A stretch of DNA of 64,000 nt from assembly GCF_905220365.1 (NCBI RefSeq), contig NC_061143.1, positions 3,968,001-4,032,000 on the forward strand, read 5' to 3'. Below are positions 33,706 to 43,637 of the stretch, in pieces (the stretch's first letter is position 1; each line of letters begins with the position of its first letter). Origin of the DNA: Vanessa cardui. Lineage: Eukaryota; Arthropoda; Insecta; Lepidoptera; Nymphalidae. The notes beneath the pieces were generated by a model. The model did not search any database. It was not told where the DNA came from and saw only the letters and a program-made list of their open reading frames with translations. The translations under genes and the position numbers were made by a program.

Positions 33706-34110
33706 AGTACTAGAGACCCGCCCCGGCTTTGTAGATACTGGTGCAATACTGATACTAAATATATTACAGATTTTTTCTTATTTCTTAACTATATTGTACA
33801 TGTAGGTATTATGTACAAAAATCTTAATGTTGTCTTAGATTTTCGCGATTATTACACATTGAAATATAACAGAGTCTACCCGTGACCACGAGCGCTGTAA
33901 AGTGCTCGAAACGTCGGGGTGATAAAAATAATTAATATACGCGATTATATCCGTTAAAACTAGTTTTATTTAAATACAAAAACCTTCTTTTCTCACTTTT
34001 TTTTAATAAAAAAAACTCATCAAAATCCGTTGCGTAATTTTATAGATCTAAGCATACATACATATATATACAGACAGCGATGAGCTACTTTGGTTTTTAC
34101 TATGTAATGA
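33706..34110 (-). repeat. Rep-F copy, reversed, carrying a nested hairpin segment
   Basis: The start ACTAGAGACCCGCCCCGG with ACTGATACTAAATATATTAC, and the end CATCAAAATCCGTTGCG, AGATCTAAGCATACATAC, are the complement of Rep-F. About 150 bp in the middle (33830-33985) does not belong to Rep-F and holds the Penelope-like hairpin. Confidence 0.65.
33830..33985 (+). mobile_element. Penelope-like retroelement fragment with hairpin
   Basis: GTGACCA (33882) is followed by an 8-bp stem with GTAA loop (33889-33908), then AAACGTCGGG. Penelope-like elements carry hammerhead ribozyme motifs of the form CTGANGA, stem II, GAAA with CGTC. Here the CTGANGA box is degenerate, but the stem and the CGAAACGTC side are intact. 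The family assignment is from memory, and ribozyme activity is unlikely in this copy. Confidence 0.4.
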
Positions 34111-34229
34111 TGTATCTTAGTATTTATTTAAATTATATGTAAGTGTAATCTGGTGATTATAAATTGAATGTAATCTTAAATAACATGTGACCAATACCAG
34201 CAAAAGTGCGATCACAATTTTCAATTCAA
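34111..34229. other. AT-rich spacer
   Basis: No recognised content. Confidence 0.4.
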
Positions 34230-34400
34230 CAAACACCAATAAATATTATTTACATTACATGTATCTACACATACAATAAAATTGGAGTGTCTGTTTGTAA
34301 TATTGAAATAACTTTTACTAAATGCATATGTGTATGTATATACGGTATATAAACATTTTTTTTCAGTTTTTGTCTGTGTATCTGTTCAGGCTAATCTCAA
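34230..34400 (-). repeat. Rep-G fragment, reversed
   Basis: AATAAAATTGGAGTGTCTG, AATGCATATGTGTATG, and TTTTTGTCTGTGTATCTG are the complement of the Rep-G 3' half. Confidence 0.7.
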
Positions 34401-35294
34401 GATTAGCTTGACTGATTGAGAGGAATAGAGACTAATCTAAAGAGAACGATATATATTTTTTATAATCAATAAAAAAATATGATATAAATCATGTATGTCA
34501 AATTAGCTAAGCAAAGTCACGACAAACAGCTAGTGTTATACAAGATTAGCACTCTCGGCACGAGAGTTATCAAAAGATCAAGGTGGAATATGAAAGTGCT
34601 CTAATCGTTCCATTAGCGTGCATGATTAGCGATAGTGTATAACTTCTTAATGGTAGTTTTTTTTTTTTTAATGTATTACAAATATTTAATCTAAGTGATT
34701 GAAAGTGAAGCATTTAACATCACTTGACCTTGTAGCTTTTATATAATTAGAAATAGGAATATTTGTAATTTTTTAATTAATTTTATGGCATTATTTTCGT
34801 ATTCTTTTTAAATAATAATAATAAAAATACTGTACCGTTAAGTAATAATATTTAGTATTGTATTGAACCTGATAGCTACATTTTCTTAAAAGTATATGCT
34901 TAATGGCGAATGAAATTGACCAATTTTTTCAACTATCTCCAAGAAATCAATATATTTTACATTCGTACCATTTTTTATTTAAATTGGGGTTCTCTAGTTG
35001 TAGAAGTCACCGACTATCTATTGAATTGCATTGATTGGTAATTATCTCGCCCGTTCACGATATGATTTCGTGACGTTTAATCTAAATACGCTGTAGTAGG
35101 TGTCAGGGAAAATATCTCAGCGCGAATAAACAGGTTATAAGTGTAAAGTCATTTTGTATCTGTCTTATTGTATTACTACTGGCAACATAACAGTGTTGCC
35201 CTGTCTGTGTGTATTGAATTTGAATATAGAAGTCGGTTGACTTTTTTTTAATTATAATTTTATCGTTGTAATATTTTTTATCGTGTAACCCAAC
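34401..35294. other. AT-rich DNA, nothing assigned
   Basis: A small perfect hairpin ACTCTCG-GCA-CGAGAGT lies at 34551-34567. No gene was seen. Confidence 0.45.
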
Positions 35295-35613
35295 CTATAT
35301 TAATATTATAAATGTGAAAGTAACTCTGTCTGTCTGTAGCTCTTTAAGTACCAAACTGCAGAACCGATTTTGATTACATTTAGTATGAAGCAAATTTATT
35401 AACTCCAAGAAAGGACTCTGATGAAAGCCCTTGGATTCGTTCGCGTTTTAGGGTATTGCTTGTAATGTGTGAAGCAAATATATAATAGATTATGCCCTTT
35501 CTTAGAGTTCAAGTTTGCCTTATACTAAATTTCATCAAAATCGGTTCATTGGTTTGGTCGTGAAAGAGCGACAGACAGACAGAGTTACTTTCACATTTAT
35601 AATATTAATATAG
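35295..35613. mobile_element. Fold-back element made of two inverted Rep-E arms
   Basis: The left arm (35295-35416) starts CTATATTAATATTATAAATG and runs through AACTCTGTCTGTCTG and TCCAAGAAAGGAC. The right arm (35495-35613) is its reverse complement, ending CATTTATAATATTAATATAG. The arms are about 120 bp with a 78-bp spacer. It could be a true fold-back element or two head-to-head Rep-E insertions. Confidence 0.85.
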
Positions 35614-35877
35614 ATCCCTAAAAAAACATAAAGTCGTCTAAATTATAAATAAATATATATAATTGTAGATAATTATATATAGATAGAATGTGGTTGAAAC
35701 TATCTGCTATATTGGTTACCTGATGACGTCATTGAATATCTAGATTTAATTAATATTATGTGTATGCGAATACACGCCCTTGTCACATATTGCTCCAAAA
35801 TTAACCGCGGTCTATTTGAATTACCATCATTCAATTTGTGAAGGTATTTTAATTTAAAAATAATTCTTTTATCATCT
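35614..35877. other. AT-rich DNA with CRE-like site
   Basis: TGACGTCA at 35724-35731. No other feature was recognised. Confidence 0.4.
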
Positions 35878-35975
35878 CAGTGGTCGAGTATGTCCAAAAG
35901 GTTCGATTCCCAGCCGAGTCGATGAAGGAAAAGTTCATTAATTTTCTTGAGTCTATTTATTTATTTATTTATTTA
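35878..35975 (+). mobile_element. SINE-B remnant
   Basis: CTCAGTGGTCGAGTATG (A box), AGGTTCGATTCCCAGCCGAG (B box) and GTCGATG, then a jump to TTTATTTATTTATTTATTTA (35953-35972). The body is deleted. Confidence 0.7.
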
Positions 35976-36265
35976 AGATTCACCAGTGGTAAATACATAC
36001 AACACGTACAAAGGTATACAATTTTAATACAACTTAAAACTAAATGCATTACCTATTAAGGTGAATACCACTTGCAAAGATACAGTTGGAGATGACGAAC
36101 TTACAAATAATTAATTGTTAGTAAATCAAGGTTAATTAAAAATGACAAGAATTAACAATAATAGTAAAATAATAACATACAAACAAAAAAAAAATCATAA
36201 TAAATTAGTTAGCCGATAATTTTGACAATATTTTTTTGTGAAACTTGTTTGATGAGTCTCCAAAA
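35976..36265. other. AT-rich DNA, nothing assigned
   Basis: The sequence from AAGATTCACCAGTGGTAAAT onward looks like a retroelement 3' end, but I found no second copy in the window. Confidence 0.35.
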
Positions 36266-36388
36266 GAGTCTAGGTGTTTTAGTGTCATCGTTACTTCTGA
36301 TTTTCAATAACACAAGTGCTTTAACTACTTGTATTAGGATAAGAGTAATTTATGTGATGTTGTCCAATAATAATTATTATTATTATTC
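36266..36388 (+). mobile_element. SINE-B 3' half
   Basis: TCTAGGTGTTTTAGTG, TTACTTCTGATTTTC, AATAACACAAGTGCTTTAAC and TGTGATGTTGTCCAATAATA. The tRNA head is missing. The tail is a short ATT run. Confidence 0.8.
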
Positions 36389-36486
36389 TAGAGTCTGTGA
36401 TTTGGTAGAAAGCAAAGTTAACATAACCATAACTTTTTATATTTTGTCCGTCTGTTTTTCCAAAAGAATCTTCAAAACATAGAATG

Positions 36487-36600
36487 ACTGCGGATTAGGG
36501 TCATAATATCTTAGTTCCCAGACTTGATGGCTTATTGGCGATAAGGTTATACACAGCGGTAACCCGTTAGCCCAACTGCCTACCTAATTAATATAATACG
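36487..36600 (+). repeat. Rep-D 3' part, decayed
   Basis: GTCATAATATCTTAGTTCCC, TTGATGGCTTATTGGCG, and CCCGTTAGCCCAACTGCC follow the Rep-D order. Confidence 0.55.
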
Positions 36601-37185
36601 AAACGTGCTACACCAGGCTGGAACGAAGTTGCTACCACTGTACATAATGTATTAAATAAGAGATAGGTGTACATATATGAATTAACAATGTTCGACATTA
36701 ATTAAATTACGAAAAAAAGGAAAACCCCGTGACTACTAAAATATGTTTAAACAGTATTAATATATAAAACTGTGTGATAGAAAGAGACAGAGGCAGAGAG
36801 AAAGAGAGAAAATGTTCCCCGGTGAGAGTATGACCCCTTTTCTCTCCAAGAACTCCATTCCATTCAACTCCAACGAAGGATTGATAAGTTACATAGTCTG
36901 TAAAATTTCTTACAAAGTTAATGGACTCGGCGAAATACTGATATCATTACAGCGTTGATACCTTATCGAGGAAACCGTGTCATACTTAAAAAGCATCATT
37001 ACATTATACAATGTAATCCATTATTTCTAAACACATCTCGCCACAGCTTAGATGAGAGAGATACGGCACGCAGCTAGCTCATTATGTTTTAAAATCGTTT
37101 TGAAAAAACACAAAATAACTTTGTACAAATTATATTAAGCTACATAAATATCACGTGGCCTTTTTCAAAAAACTTTATCACTACA
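36601..37185. other. AT-rich DNA, nothing assigned
   Basis: Includes a purine-rich GAGAGAAAGAGAGAAAATG tract at 36795. No gene was seen. Confidence 0.45.
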
Positions 37186-37425
37186 CATTATAAAACAGAG
37201 TGCCCGGCGTCGTATGTTCGCGATAAACTCCAAAACTACTGAACGAATTTTCGTGCGGTTTTCACTTAAAGACAGAGGCATTCATGAGGAAGGTTTAGGT
37301 ATATAATTTATTAACATTTTTTAAGTGTGTAAATAAGTGAAATGGATTGACATTTGTTGTTGTCGGAAAATGTTGAAATGTTTCCCCGTGCTGGGACGAG
37401 CCGCTACTATGTAAATATATTTGAT
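37186..37425 (+). repeat. Rep-F copy, divergent
   Basis: CTCCAAAACTACTGAACG, TTTTCGTGCGGTTTTCAC, AGGAAGGTTTAGGTATATAA and GCTGGGACGAGCCGCTACTA align with Rep-F. It represents a diverged subfamily compared with 14846 and 21115. Confidence 0.65.
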
Positions 37426-37475
37426 TCCTAGAAGGCTTATTCGTAAATGGATAGACGAAGCTCAGTAGTTACTGT

Positions 37476-37665
37476 TTTAGGGTTCCGTGCCCAAAGGGTA
37501 AAACGACACTTTAAGACACCGCTGTCCGTACATCTGTCCGACCGCTGTCACTACGCTGTATCATAGTGAGACAGACAATACATTTTTAATGGGGTTCCAA
37601 AACGACATATATGTTTTATTTGCCGTCTTTATAGATGGTACGGAACCCTTCGTGTGCGAATTCGA
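37476..37665 (+). repeat. Rep-H copy
   Basis: Starts TTAGGGTTCCGTGCCCAAAG and GGTAAAACGACACTTTAAG, has TGTCCGTACATCTGTCCG, and ends GGTACGGAACCCTTCG, so the termini are inverted (GGGTTCCGT and ACGGAACCC). The middle is shortened. A short palindromic TTCGAATTCGAAT follows it. Confidence 0.7.
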
Positions 37666-37820
37666 ATTCGAATCGGTTTTTTTACTGTAATGACTATCTT
37701 TTTTCCCTTGTCTTCGTAGGGATAGAATATATCTCTCTATTGTACGCGGCAGACGCAAAGTTGCCTGTTGGCATGATTTTTCCGATATATGCAATAATCA
37801 TCGTTATTTCAGCGATTGTA
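37666..37820. other. Spacer, nothing assigned
   Basis: No recognised content. Confidence 0.4.
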
Positions 37821-38016
37821 CAGTCGGGGTAAAAAAAGGTTCGTCACCTTAAGATCTATTTTCGTGTGCTCAGTATGAGCGATAATCTGCTTTACCGATC
37901 GAGAATGACATATTGTGTCGCAATTATTTGATGTTTAGATTCGAAAGGTACTAAGAGTTTAAGACTTGATAAAGGAATTAATTTGAAAACTTACGAAGGT
38001 TTTCTTACCCTGACTA
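37821..38016. mobile_element. MITE-M copy 2
   Basis: Exactly 196 bp, like copy 1, between TA at 37819-37820 and 38017-38018. Left end CAGTCGGGGTAAAAAAAGG. The complement of the right end is TAGTCAGGGTAAGAAAACC, with one changed terminal base. Interior words such as GAGCGATAATCTGCTTTACC are shared with copy 1. Confidence 0.88.
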
Positions 38017-38018
38017 TA

Positions 38019-38335
38019 CATATCTACAATTTTAATGAATTGTTGATACACCTAAACCTAAATCACGTGATTATTCCATCCGGTATGGAAAAGCATATTA
38101 ATATCTATGTGGTCATTTTTGTGTTTATCACTTATATACAAAAGATTGTTGTTTTATAATATGTAGTAATAAATCTGTTATCGTTCAATGTTAAGAGGGC
38201 ATTACAGGTTCCGTATAGCTATAATTATATAAAAGAATGCTTTTTCAGAGGCTTAAAATTCACTAAATCTATTCACTTGATTTAGTTTGTATATGGGAAT
38301 TTGTTTAAGATCTTGCTAATTTTTCCCTTGACAGC
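38019..38335. other. AT-rich DNA, nothing assigned
   Basis: No recognised content. Confidence 0.5.
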
Positions 38336-38624
38336 TAACAACAACAATAACACACAACAACCTGAAAATTTCGCCCTGCTAGACTAAAGGCTTCTCCCTT
38401 TTGAGGTAAAGGTTTAGAGCATATTCCACCACGCTGCTCCAATGCGGGTTGGTGAAAACACATTAAGCTGAATTTTGTTGAAAAGACACATGCAGGTTTC
38501 CTCCCTATGTTTTCCTTCACCTCCGAGCACAAGATGAATTATACAAACAAATTAAGCTATGAATATTCAGTAATGCACTTATCGGTCAAGATACACATGT
38601 TCCAACCACTGGACCATCTCGGCT
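38336..38624 (-). mobile_element. SINE-A, decayed, GTT-tail type
   Basis: AACAACAACAATAAC tail, CTGCTAGACTAAAGGC, CACGCTGCTCCAATGCGGGT, CACCTCCGAGCACAAGATG, and head CACTGGACCATCTCGGCT. The B box is lost. Confidence 0.88.
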
Positions 38625-38629
38625 AAAGT

Positions 38630-38870
38630 TGAAAGCTAAACTGGGATAGAACTCAAGTGAAAACGATTTATTGATATTGATTGCGGGTTCAAACCCAAAC
38701 AGGCGCCACTGGATTATCATGTGCTTGATTTGTTTTCGTAATTCATCTCGTGCTCGGAGAGAATAAAGTAAAATACAATGAAGAAACTTGAATGTGTGTA
38801 ATTTCAATGAGATTTATACACATGTGTTATTATCAGAAATTCCGTAGTGGAGCTTCAAGCCTTCTCAAAT
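38630..38870 (+). mobile_element. SINE-A, old copy, opposite to its neighbour
   Basis: GATTGCGGGTTCAAACCC (38676), CCACTGGATTATCATGTGC, AATTCATCTCGTGCTCGGAG, and TTTCAATGAGATTTATACAC are diverged SINE-A blocks. Head-to-head with the copy at 38336-38624. Confidence 0.7.
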
Positions 38871-38875
38871 GGAAC

Positions 38876-39007
38876 TCAAACTCAAATAACTTTATTCAAT
38901 GTAAAAGTACACTTTCTTAATGATGGTCAAATTAAACAGTACCGCCAGTTCGGAAAAAGATTCTCCCTGACCTGAACAGGAACTCAATGAGTCTGTTTTT
39001 TTTTAGT
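38876..39007 (-). mobile_element. LINE-L 3' UTR fragment
   Basis: AACTCAAACTCAAATAAC, CTTTATTCAATGTAAAAG, CTTTCTTAATGATGGTC and CCCTGACCTGAACAGG match the LINE-L tail in minus orientation. Confidence 0.8.
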
Positions 39008-39050
39008 CAAATAAATTAAATACATATTGTATATGTATTTAATTTATTTG
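39008..39050. repeat. Perfect 20-bp inverted repeat
   Basis: CAAATAAATTAAATACATAT (39008-39027), a TGT loop, and its exact complement (39031-39050). It sits at the junction between a minus LINE-L and a plus LINE-K fragment. Confidence 0.95.
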
Positions 39051-39059
39051 AATTTAATA

Positions 39060-39304
39060 CGAATAACGTGGAATTAATACCTGTTTACTTCCACGCAGGA
39101 TATATTAATTTAAGTAATTGTATTAACTAACATGACTTTGTATTTTTTAAATGTTGAAAAAGAGTAACTACTGATTTTCTTGTCGGTTCTTCTCAGTAGA
39201 ATCTACTCTCCGAACCGGTGGTAGCTTCACTTAATTGTTAATTGACGATTCAAAAGTGCTTGTAAAAGCCCACTTGAATAAAGATTTTAATTTTGATTTT
39301 GATT
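39060..39304 (+). mobile_element. LINE-K 3' UTR
   Basis: GTGGAATTAATACCTG, CCACGCAGGATATATTAATT, CATGACTTTGTATTTTT, CGGTTCTTCTCAGTAGAATC and AAGTGCTTGTAAAAGCCC, ending in TTTTGATTTTGATTG. It begins immediately after the coding end seen in the copy at 25754. Confidence 0.85.
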
Positions 39305-39334
39305 GAATAGAAAGAGCCAGAAGGCAAACTCAAA

Positions 39335-39551
39335 CCCAACTCAAATTCCTTTATTCAACATAGAAGCATTATTACACTTACTTATTGATGGTCAAATGAA
39401 ACATAACCGCCGATTCGGAAAAAGAAACACCCTGACCTGAGAAGAAATTCAGCGAGTTTTTTTTAGTCATTTTAATTAAATACACATTGCATATGAATAG
39501 AAATAGCCAGGTGGCGATCGTTTCATTCCCAAGCTGTGCTATCGCCTTAGA
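39335..39551 (-). mobile_element. LINE-L 3' end with last codons
   Basis: AACTCAAATTCCTTTATTC, TTACTTATTGATGGTC and CACCCTGACCTGAG. At 39520-39551 the minus strand encodes the DSTAWE end also seen (as DSTPWE) at 28594. Confidence 0.82.
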
Positions 39552-39610
39552 AAACCTTATTAGTATTGTCTGTTACTTTTCTATTCCACAAAATACAAGG
39601 ATGAGATAAC
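39552..39610. other. Short spacer
   Basis: No recognised content. Confidence 0.4.
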
Positions 39611-39948
39611 TATAGTACGACACAACTTAGATGTAGCATCGGCAAAATTCATAAAACCGATCACATCCGAATTAAGTAACCAAATCATCAAAATCAATAT
39701 TTATTTTTTTATATGAATATGATCCTTATACAAACGTAATAACTTGTAATATCATATGACTCAATATATTCGTCAATTTGACACGTCGTACATGTACTTG
39801 CTTTCTTGGATTGAACTGACGTGAGAATCTGTAGCGACGAATAGCGTCGAATGGCGCGATAGGGAGCTATTTCTATTGTGTGTGTAAATCGGTAGTAATC
39901 GGTTTTATTGAATTTGCCGTTGCTACATCTAAGTTGTGTCGTACTATA
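39611..39948. mobile_element. MITE-N, 338-bp TIR element
   Basis: The left end TATAGTACGACACAACTTAG, continuing ATGTAGCATCGGCAAAATTC and ATAAAACCGAT, is mirrored by the right end, with only a few mismatches over about 50 bp (39611-39661 against 39898-39948). No open frame encodes a transposase. The termini include TATA, so the exact TSD is ambiguous. The superfamily is not assigned. Confidence 0.85.
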
Positions 39949-40204
39949 ATGCCCTCCATAGAATTATCATCAGGATATTCTAACAAAGTATTTTAACATT
40001 TGACCCCAAATGTAATACAGCCTCCCAGACTAAGATAACAAGATAGAGCACGGCTTCATGTGAAATGTTCAACATAAAATAATTAGCGAATCTAAAACTT
40101 TGTTTGTTCAGGATTTTCTAAATAACGTTAACAGCGAAGTGCGTAGTTATCTAGATGAGATTTACTCGGCAACGTTGGAATTGGAACACCTCGTAACTGA
40201 GACG
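39949..40204. other. Spacer, nothing assigned
   Basis: No recognised content. Confidence 0.45.
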
Positions 40205-40217
40205 TATCTTCAGTCTA

Positions 40218-40476
40218 CAACAACAGCCTGTAAATTTCCCACTGCTGGACTAAGGCCTTCTCTTCCTTTGAGGAGACGGTTTGGAACATATTCCATCACG
40301 CTGTTCCAATGCGGGTTGGTAAAATACACGTGGCAAATTTATATGCATGACATGCAAGTTTCCTCACGTTGAACACAAATTAAACACATTAATTTTCATT
40401 TGTGCTTGCCTGAGTCTGAACTAGCAATCATTGGTTAAGAAGCACGCATTCTAAGCACTGATCCATCTCAGCTCTT
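40218..40476 (-). mobile_element. SINE-A with 13-bp TSD
   Basis: CAACAACAGCCTGTAAATTT, CACTGCTGGACTAAGG, CACGCTGTTCCAATGCGGGT, GAACACAAATTAAAC, and TGGTTAAGAAGCACGC with head CCATCTCAGCTC. Flanked by TATCTTCAGTCTA (40205-40217 and 40477-40489). The mid region is shortened. Confidence 0.95.
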
Positions 40477-40489
40477 TATCTTCAGTCTA

Positions 40490-41494
40490 TCTGGTTTTAA
40501 ATTAATTCATTGACACTGCTATATCTCGTTAATGAACTGTCATGTCAGGACTTTGCGAAATGAATTAAGTAACCGGTTGTTATTTTTGTTTTCTCGTATA
40601 ATCAGTACTTTTCATAAAACAATATGCCTTAATGTTTATACGGTTTTCACAAATATGAGGATGTATTCTTCGTTAAGGTTTTTTGTAAATTAAATGGAAA
40701 AAAAATGATTTGTATCTTTGCTGGCATGTGCCGCGTAAGCCTTTAGGGTTGGGTGTATTACAAGATAAACCTTTTTGGGAAGACCCTTATTTTACCCAAA
40801 CGAAGTCAGCAGGTATAGCTAGTAATTATATAATTGTCAAGAATTTGATTACTCTGGTAAGACAATCGTTTTGTTAAAGCTGTTAATTATTTTTTATGCT
40901 CACTGTATAATCGTCAAAATATATTGCACTGCAGGCTTTCTGGTTCGAAGGTCCACACATATACCATTTCCCTCGCGCTGTTTCCTTGCATGAAATTAAT
41001 TCATACACAAATTACCACCTTACATAAAAACTCAGGAATAAGTATCAACGTATTCAGCACTTATGGTCTGTTCAAATCTAAGAAATGAGAAAAAGAAAAT
41101 AAAGATAACTTTAATTTATAATTATTGCAAATTTCATATGTGTTTGAGTGAGGCGAGTAGGTATGTTGTTTATATGCTTTTGTTCTCTTTGTTGACTATA
41201 TGTACTCAAGACTTGAAATAAACTATAATGTAATCATAACTATTACCGTTAATTACAATTACATTTAGTACACTTATAGAGAAAACATAAAATAAATGGT
41301 CACGTGTTGAAGTGTAATTGATGAATATAAAGGAAATCCTTGAAAAATAAAATCACATGAGCTAAAATAACGCTTACACAGCGACGTCGCTCACAGGCCG
41401 ACGGACAAGCTGATTGATCGTAGCTGACTATTACAGGGCTGGTAACGGGGTCTTATAACTTATATACTTGTGACGATATTATTTTTGATCAATA
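40490..41494. other. AT-rich DNA, nothing assigned
   Basis: No gene or recognised repeat. Confidence 0.5.
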
Positions 41495-41700
41495 TATACT
41501 AATATTTTAAGTTCGAAGGAACACTGTCTGTCTATTGCCCTGTAACCTTCCACTGCCAAATCATTGGACCAAATTTGATGTAATTTGTTTTGAAGAAAGC
41601 TTGACTTCCTTGAAAGAAAGTGGTTTTTTTGTATGCTTAGTATTATCCTTAATATGCAAGTGAAACAAAGGCAGACAAAGTTAATTAAGGTATATATTTA
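41495..41700 (+). repeat. Rep-E copy, decayed
   Basis: GGAACACTGTCTGTCTATTG, GGACCAAATTTGATGTAATT, and GAAGAAAGCTTGACTTCC follow the Rep-E order. Confidence 0.65.
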
Positions 41701-42179
41701 GATTTATATATATACAACCTGATAGTTGTTTGGACGTCTGTGTATATGTACCAATTGTCTTATTCATAAAAAAATAATACCACCATGTACATAATAATAC
41801 GATTTTCATGTGAAAACTAACTTTTTGAATCACAAATAATTCTAATGTTTTTAAAATTATTTATTTTTACAATACATATGTTAAAACTAGGTAAAGTTCT
41901 GTCTTTCTAACTGTGCATATGTTAAATTTCAATATTAACTTATTTTGGTATTGATTGACTGTTATTTATTATAAGAATATGTCAAGTTTTCGATTCATAT
42001 TGCTTAAAACATAAATATAAATCCATTTGTTGACCTTTTCACAAACATACTATATTATTGAACACAGTTTTTAGGCATAGGGCTGTCAACAACTATTAAT
42101 AATTTTATTTTTCCAACGAAATTGTCAGCAATTAAAGTGACTTTTCAACGGACATAGCAGAATAGGTTTACTGAGAGGT
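41701..42179. other. AT-rich DNA, nothing assigned
   Basis: No recognised content. Confidence 0.5.
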
Positions 42180-42236
42180 TATAACCATTTGCAATGTGAG
42201 CAATATTAACCATCCCTTACCACGCCAATCGTCCAG
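42180..42236 (-). repeat. Rep-D scrap, reversed
   Basis: AATATTAACCATCCCTTACC and ACGCCAATCG resemble the complement of the Rep-D segment GGTTAATATTTC with the preceding CATTGGCG. Confidence 0.35.
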
Positions 42237-43372
42237 AAATCTTGGGAATTGTGATGCTAGAGTTTGCATAAAGACCAGCTAATAAAATCAAGTCGTGTTT
42301 AAAATTTTTTTCTCTCTTTCCCTAGATATTTCGTTGATTCATCGTTGATCCGTCGCTGATATTACGCCGACATTTTTACACAGTTAACTGATGTTGATCG
42401 ATTGATACTACAAACGTTGATGGGCACCCGTTTGTTACCATATTTTTCGCGCATGACGAATTAGATACCAGCGAAAAACATGTCATACCGATGTTTTTTT
42501 TCCAAATGAAGAGATTCGAAAATATGATCATTTTTATTTGACACTATAACACTGATGTTTTACGTTTATTAATTTCCACTTGTCGGCATAATTTTTATTT
42601 AAAGAGTATTTATTTTATAATTATAAAGGCTTCCGAATTTAAGTAAAATGTTATGCCTAAATTGTATTGTTATAAATAAAATAAAAATATATTATAATCA
42701 CTGAACGGAAATCGACAACCCTAAATACATTAGTGAAACAAAAGCGGGAAAAGCTCGCCCGGTGACTTCTTAATCTTTGAAACGGATTTCCGAGCGCTGA
42801 AAGGATTGTGCAAAGAAAGATTTTGTGATTCAACTAGTGATGCATCACTTTTATCGTATAACGAATGAGGTAGTCTGGTATAGGCATACGTAATATGAGC
42901 TGATTTAGAGATAAGGCTTTTATATACATCATAAGAAGGTCGATTATTTTGCAAAAAATCAGAACTGAATTCGCTTGATATATGTTTATATTATTAACTT
43001 TAGGTATTCATAAAACTGGTATAATGCGTATTAAAGCGGATAAAGCCGCTTGACAAAACCAATACATAAATAATGTAGAGCTTTACGCTTGTAGAAAAAT
43101 AAATAAATAAAGCAATTACTCACCGATACTGCTTAATTTAATAAATGACTCTACGCTTGCAAATATTGTGTTTAAATATTCTGTCTACCCATTAACAATC
43201 AGAGGCAGATAAGGGTCCGTGGGTGTGTGTGGTACGGCGATCCCCGAAGGGGTCACCATTCATCACGTCTGCGACGGATTCAATTTGTCTATTGTATTTG
43301 TTACGTATTCCCTTATCTAAATCGAATTAAAATTGTTAATGTATTGGATTTGTTTTTGATTTATATATACAA
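42237..43372. other. AT-rich DNA, nothing assigned
   Basis: A less AT-rich patch at 43200-43275 (GGTACGGCGATCCCCGAAGG) is unassigned. A 74-codon minus frame (42730-42954) has no recognisable domain. Confidence 0.4.
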
Positions 43373-43637
43373 CCTAGCTACGCCCGCGATTATTTATATA
43401 TAGTATATTTTATGTATCATTCTAAAATTAAAACCTAAGTTATTCCATGTTACATCAGCTATCTGCCAGTAAAGCCCTGTCTAATTCGGTCCAGCCGTTC
43501 CAGGGGTAAGTCGGAACAAATAAACAGACAGAAAACTTGAGCCTGCTTGCTGATTTATATAAACATATGCGGTTAGTAAAAAACGGTTATTTTAATATTA
43601 CAAACGAATACTCCAAGTTTATTATATGTATTGATAA
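43373..43637 (+). repeat. Rep-G copy
   Basis: ACCTAGCTACGCCCGCGAT, TATCTGCCAGTAAAGCCC, TCGGTCCAGCCGTTCCAGG, CGGAACAAATAAACAGACAG and ACTCCAAGTTTATTATATG. Full length, moderately diverged. Confidence 0.85.
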
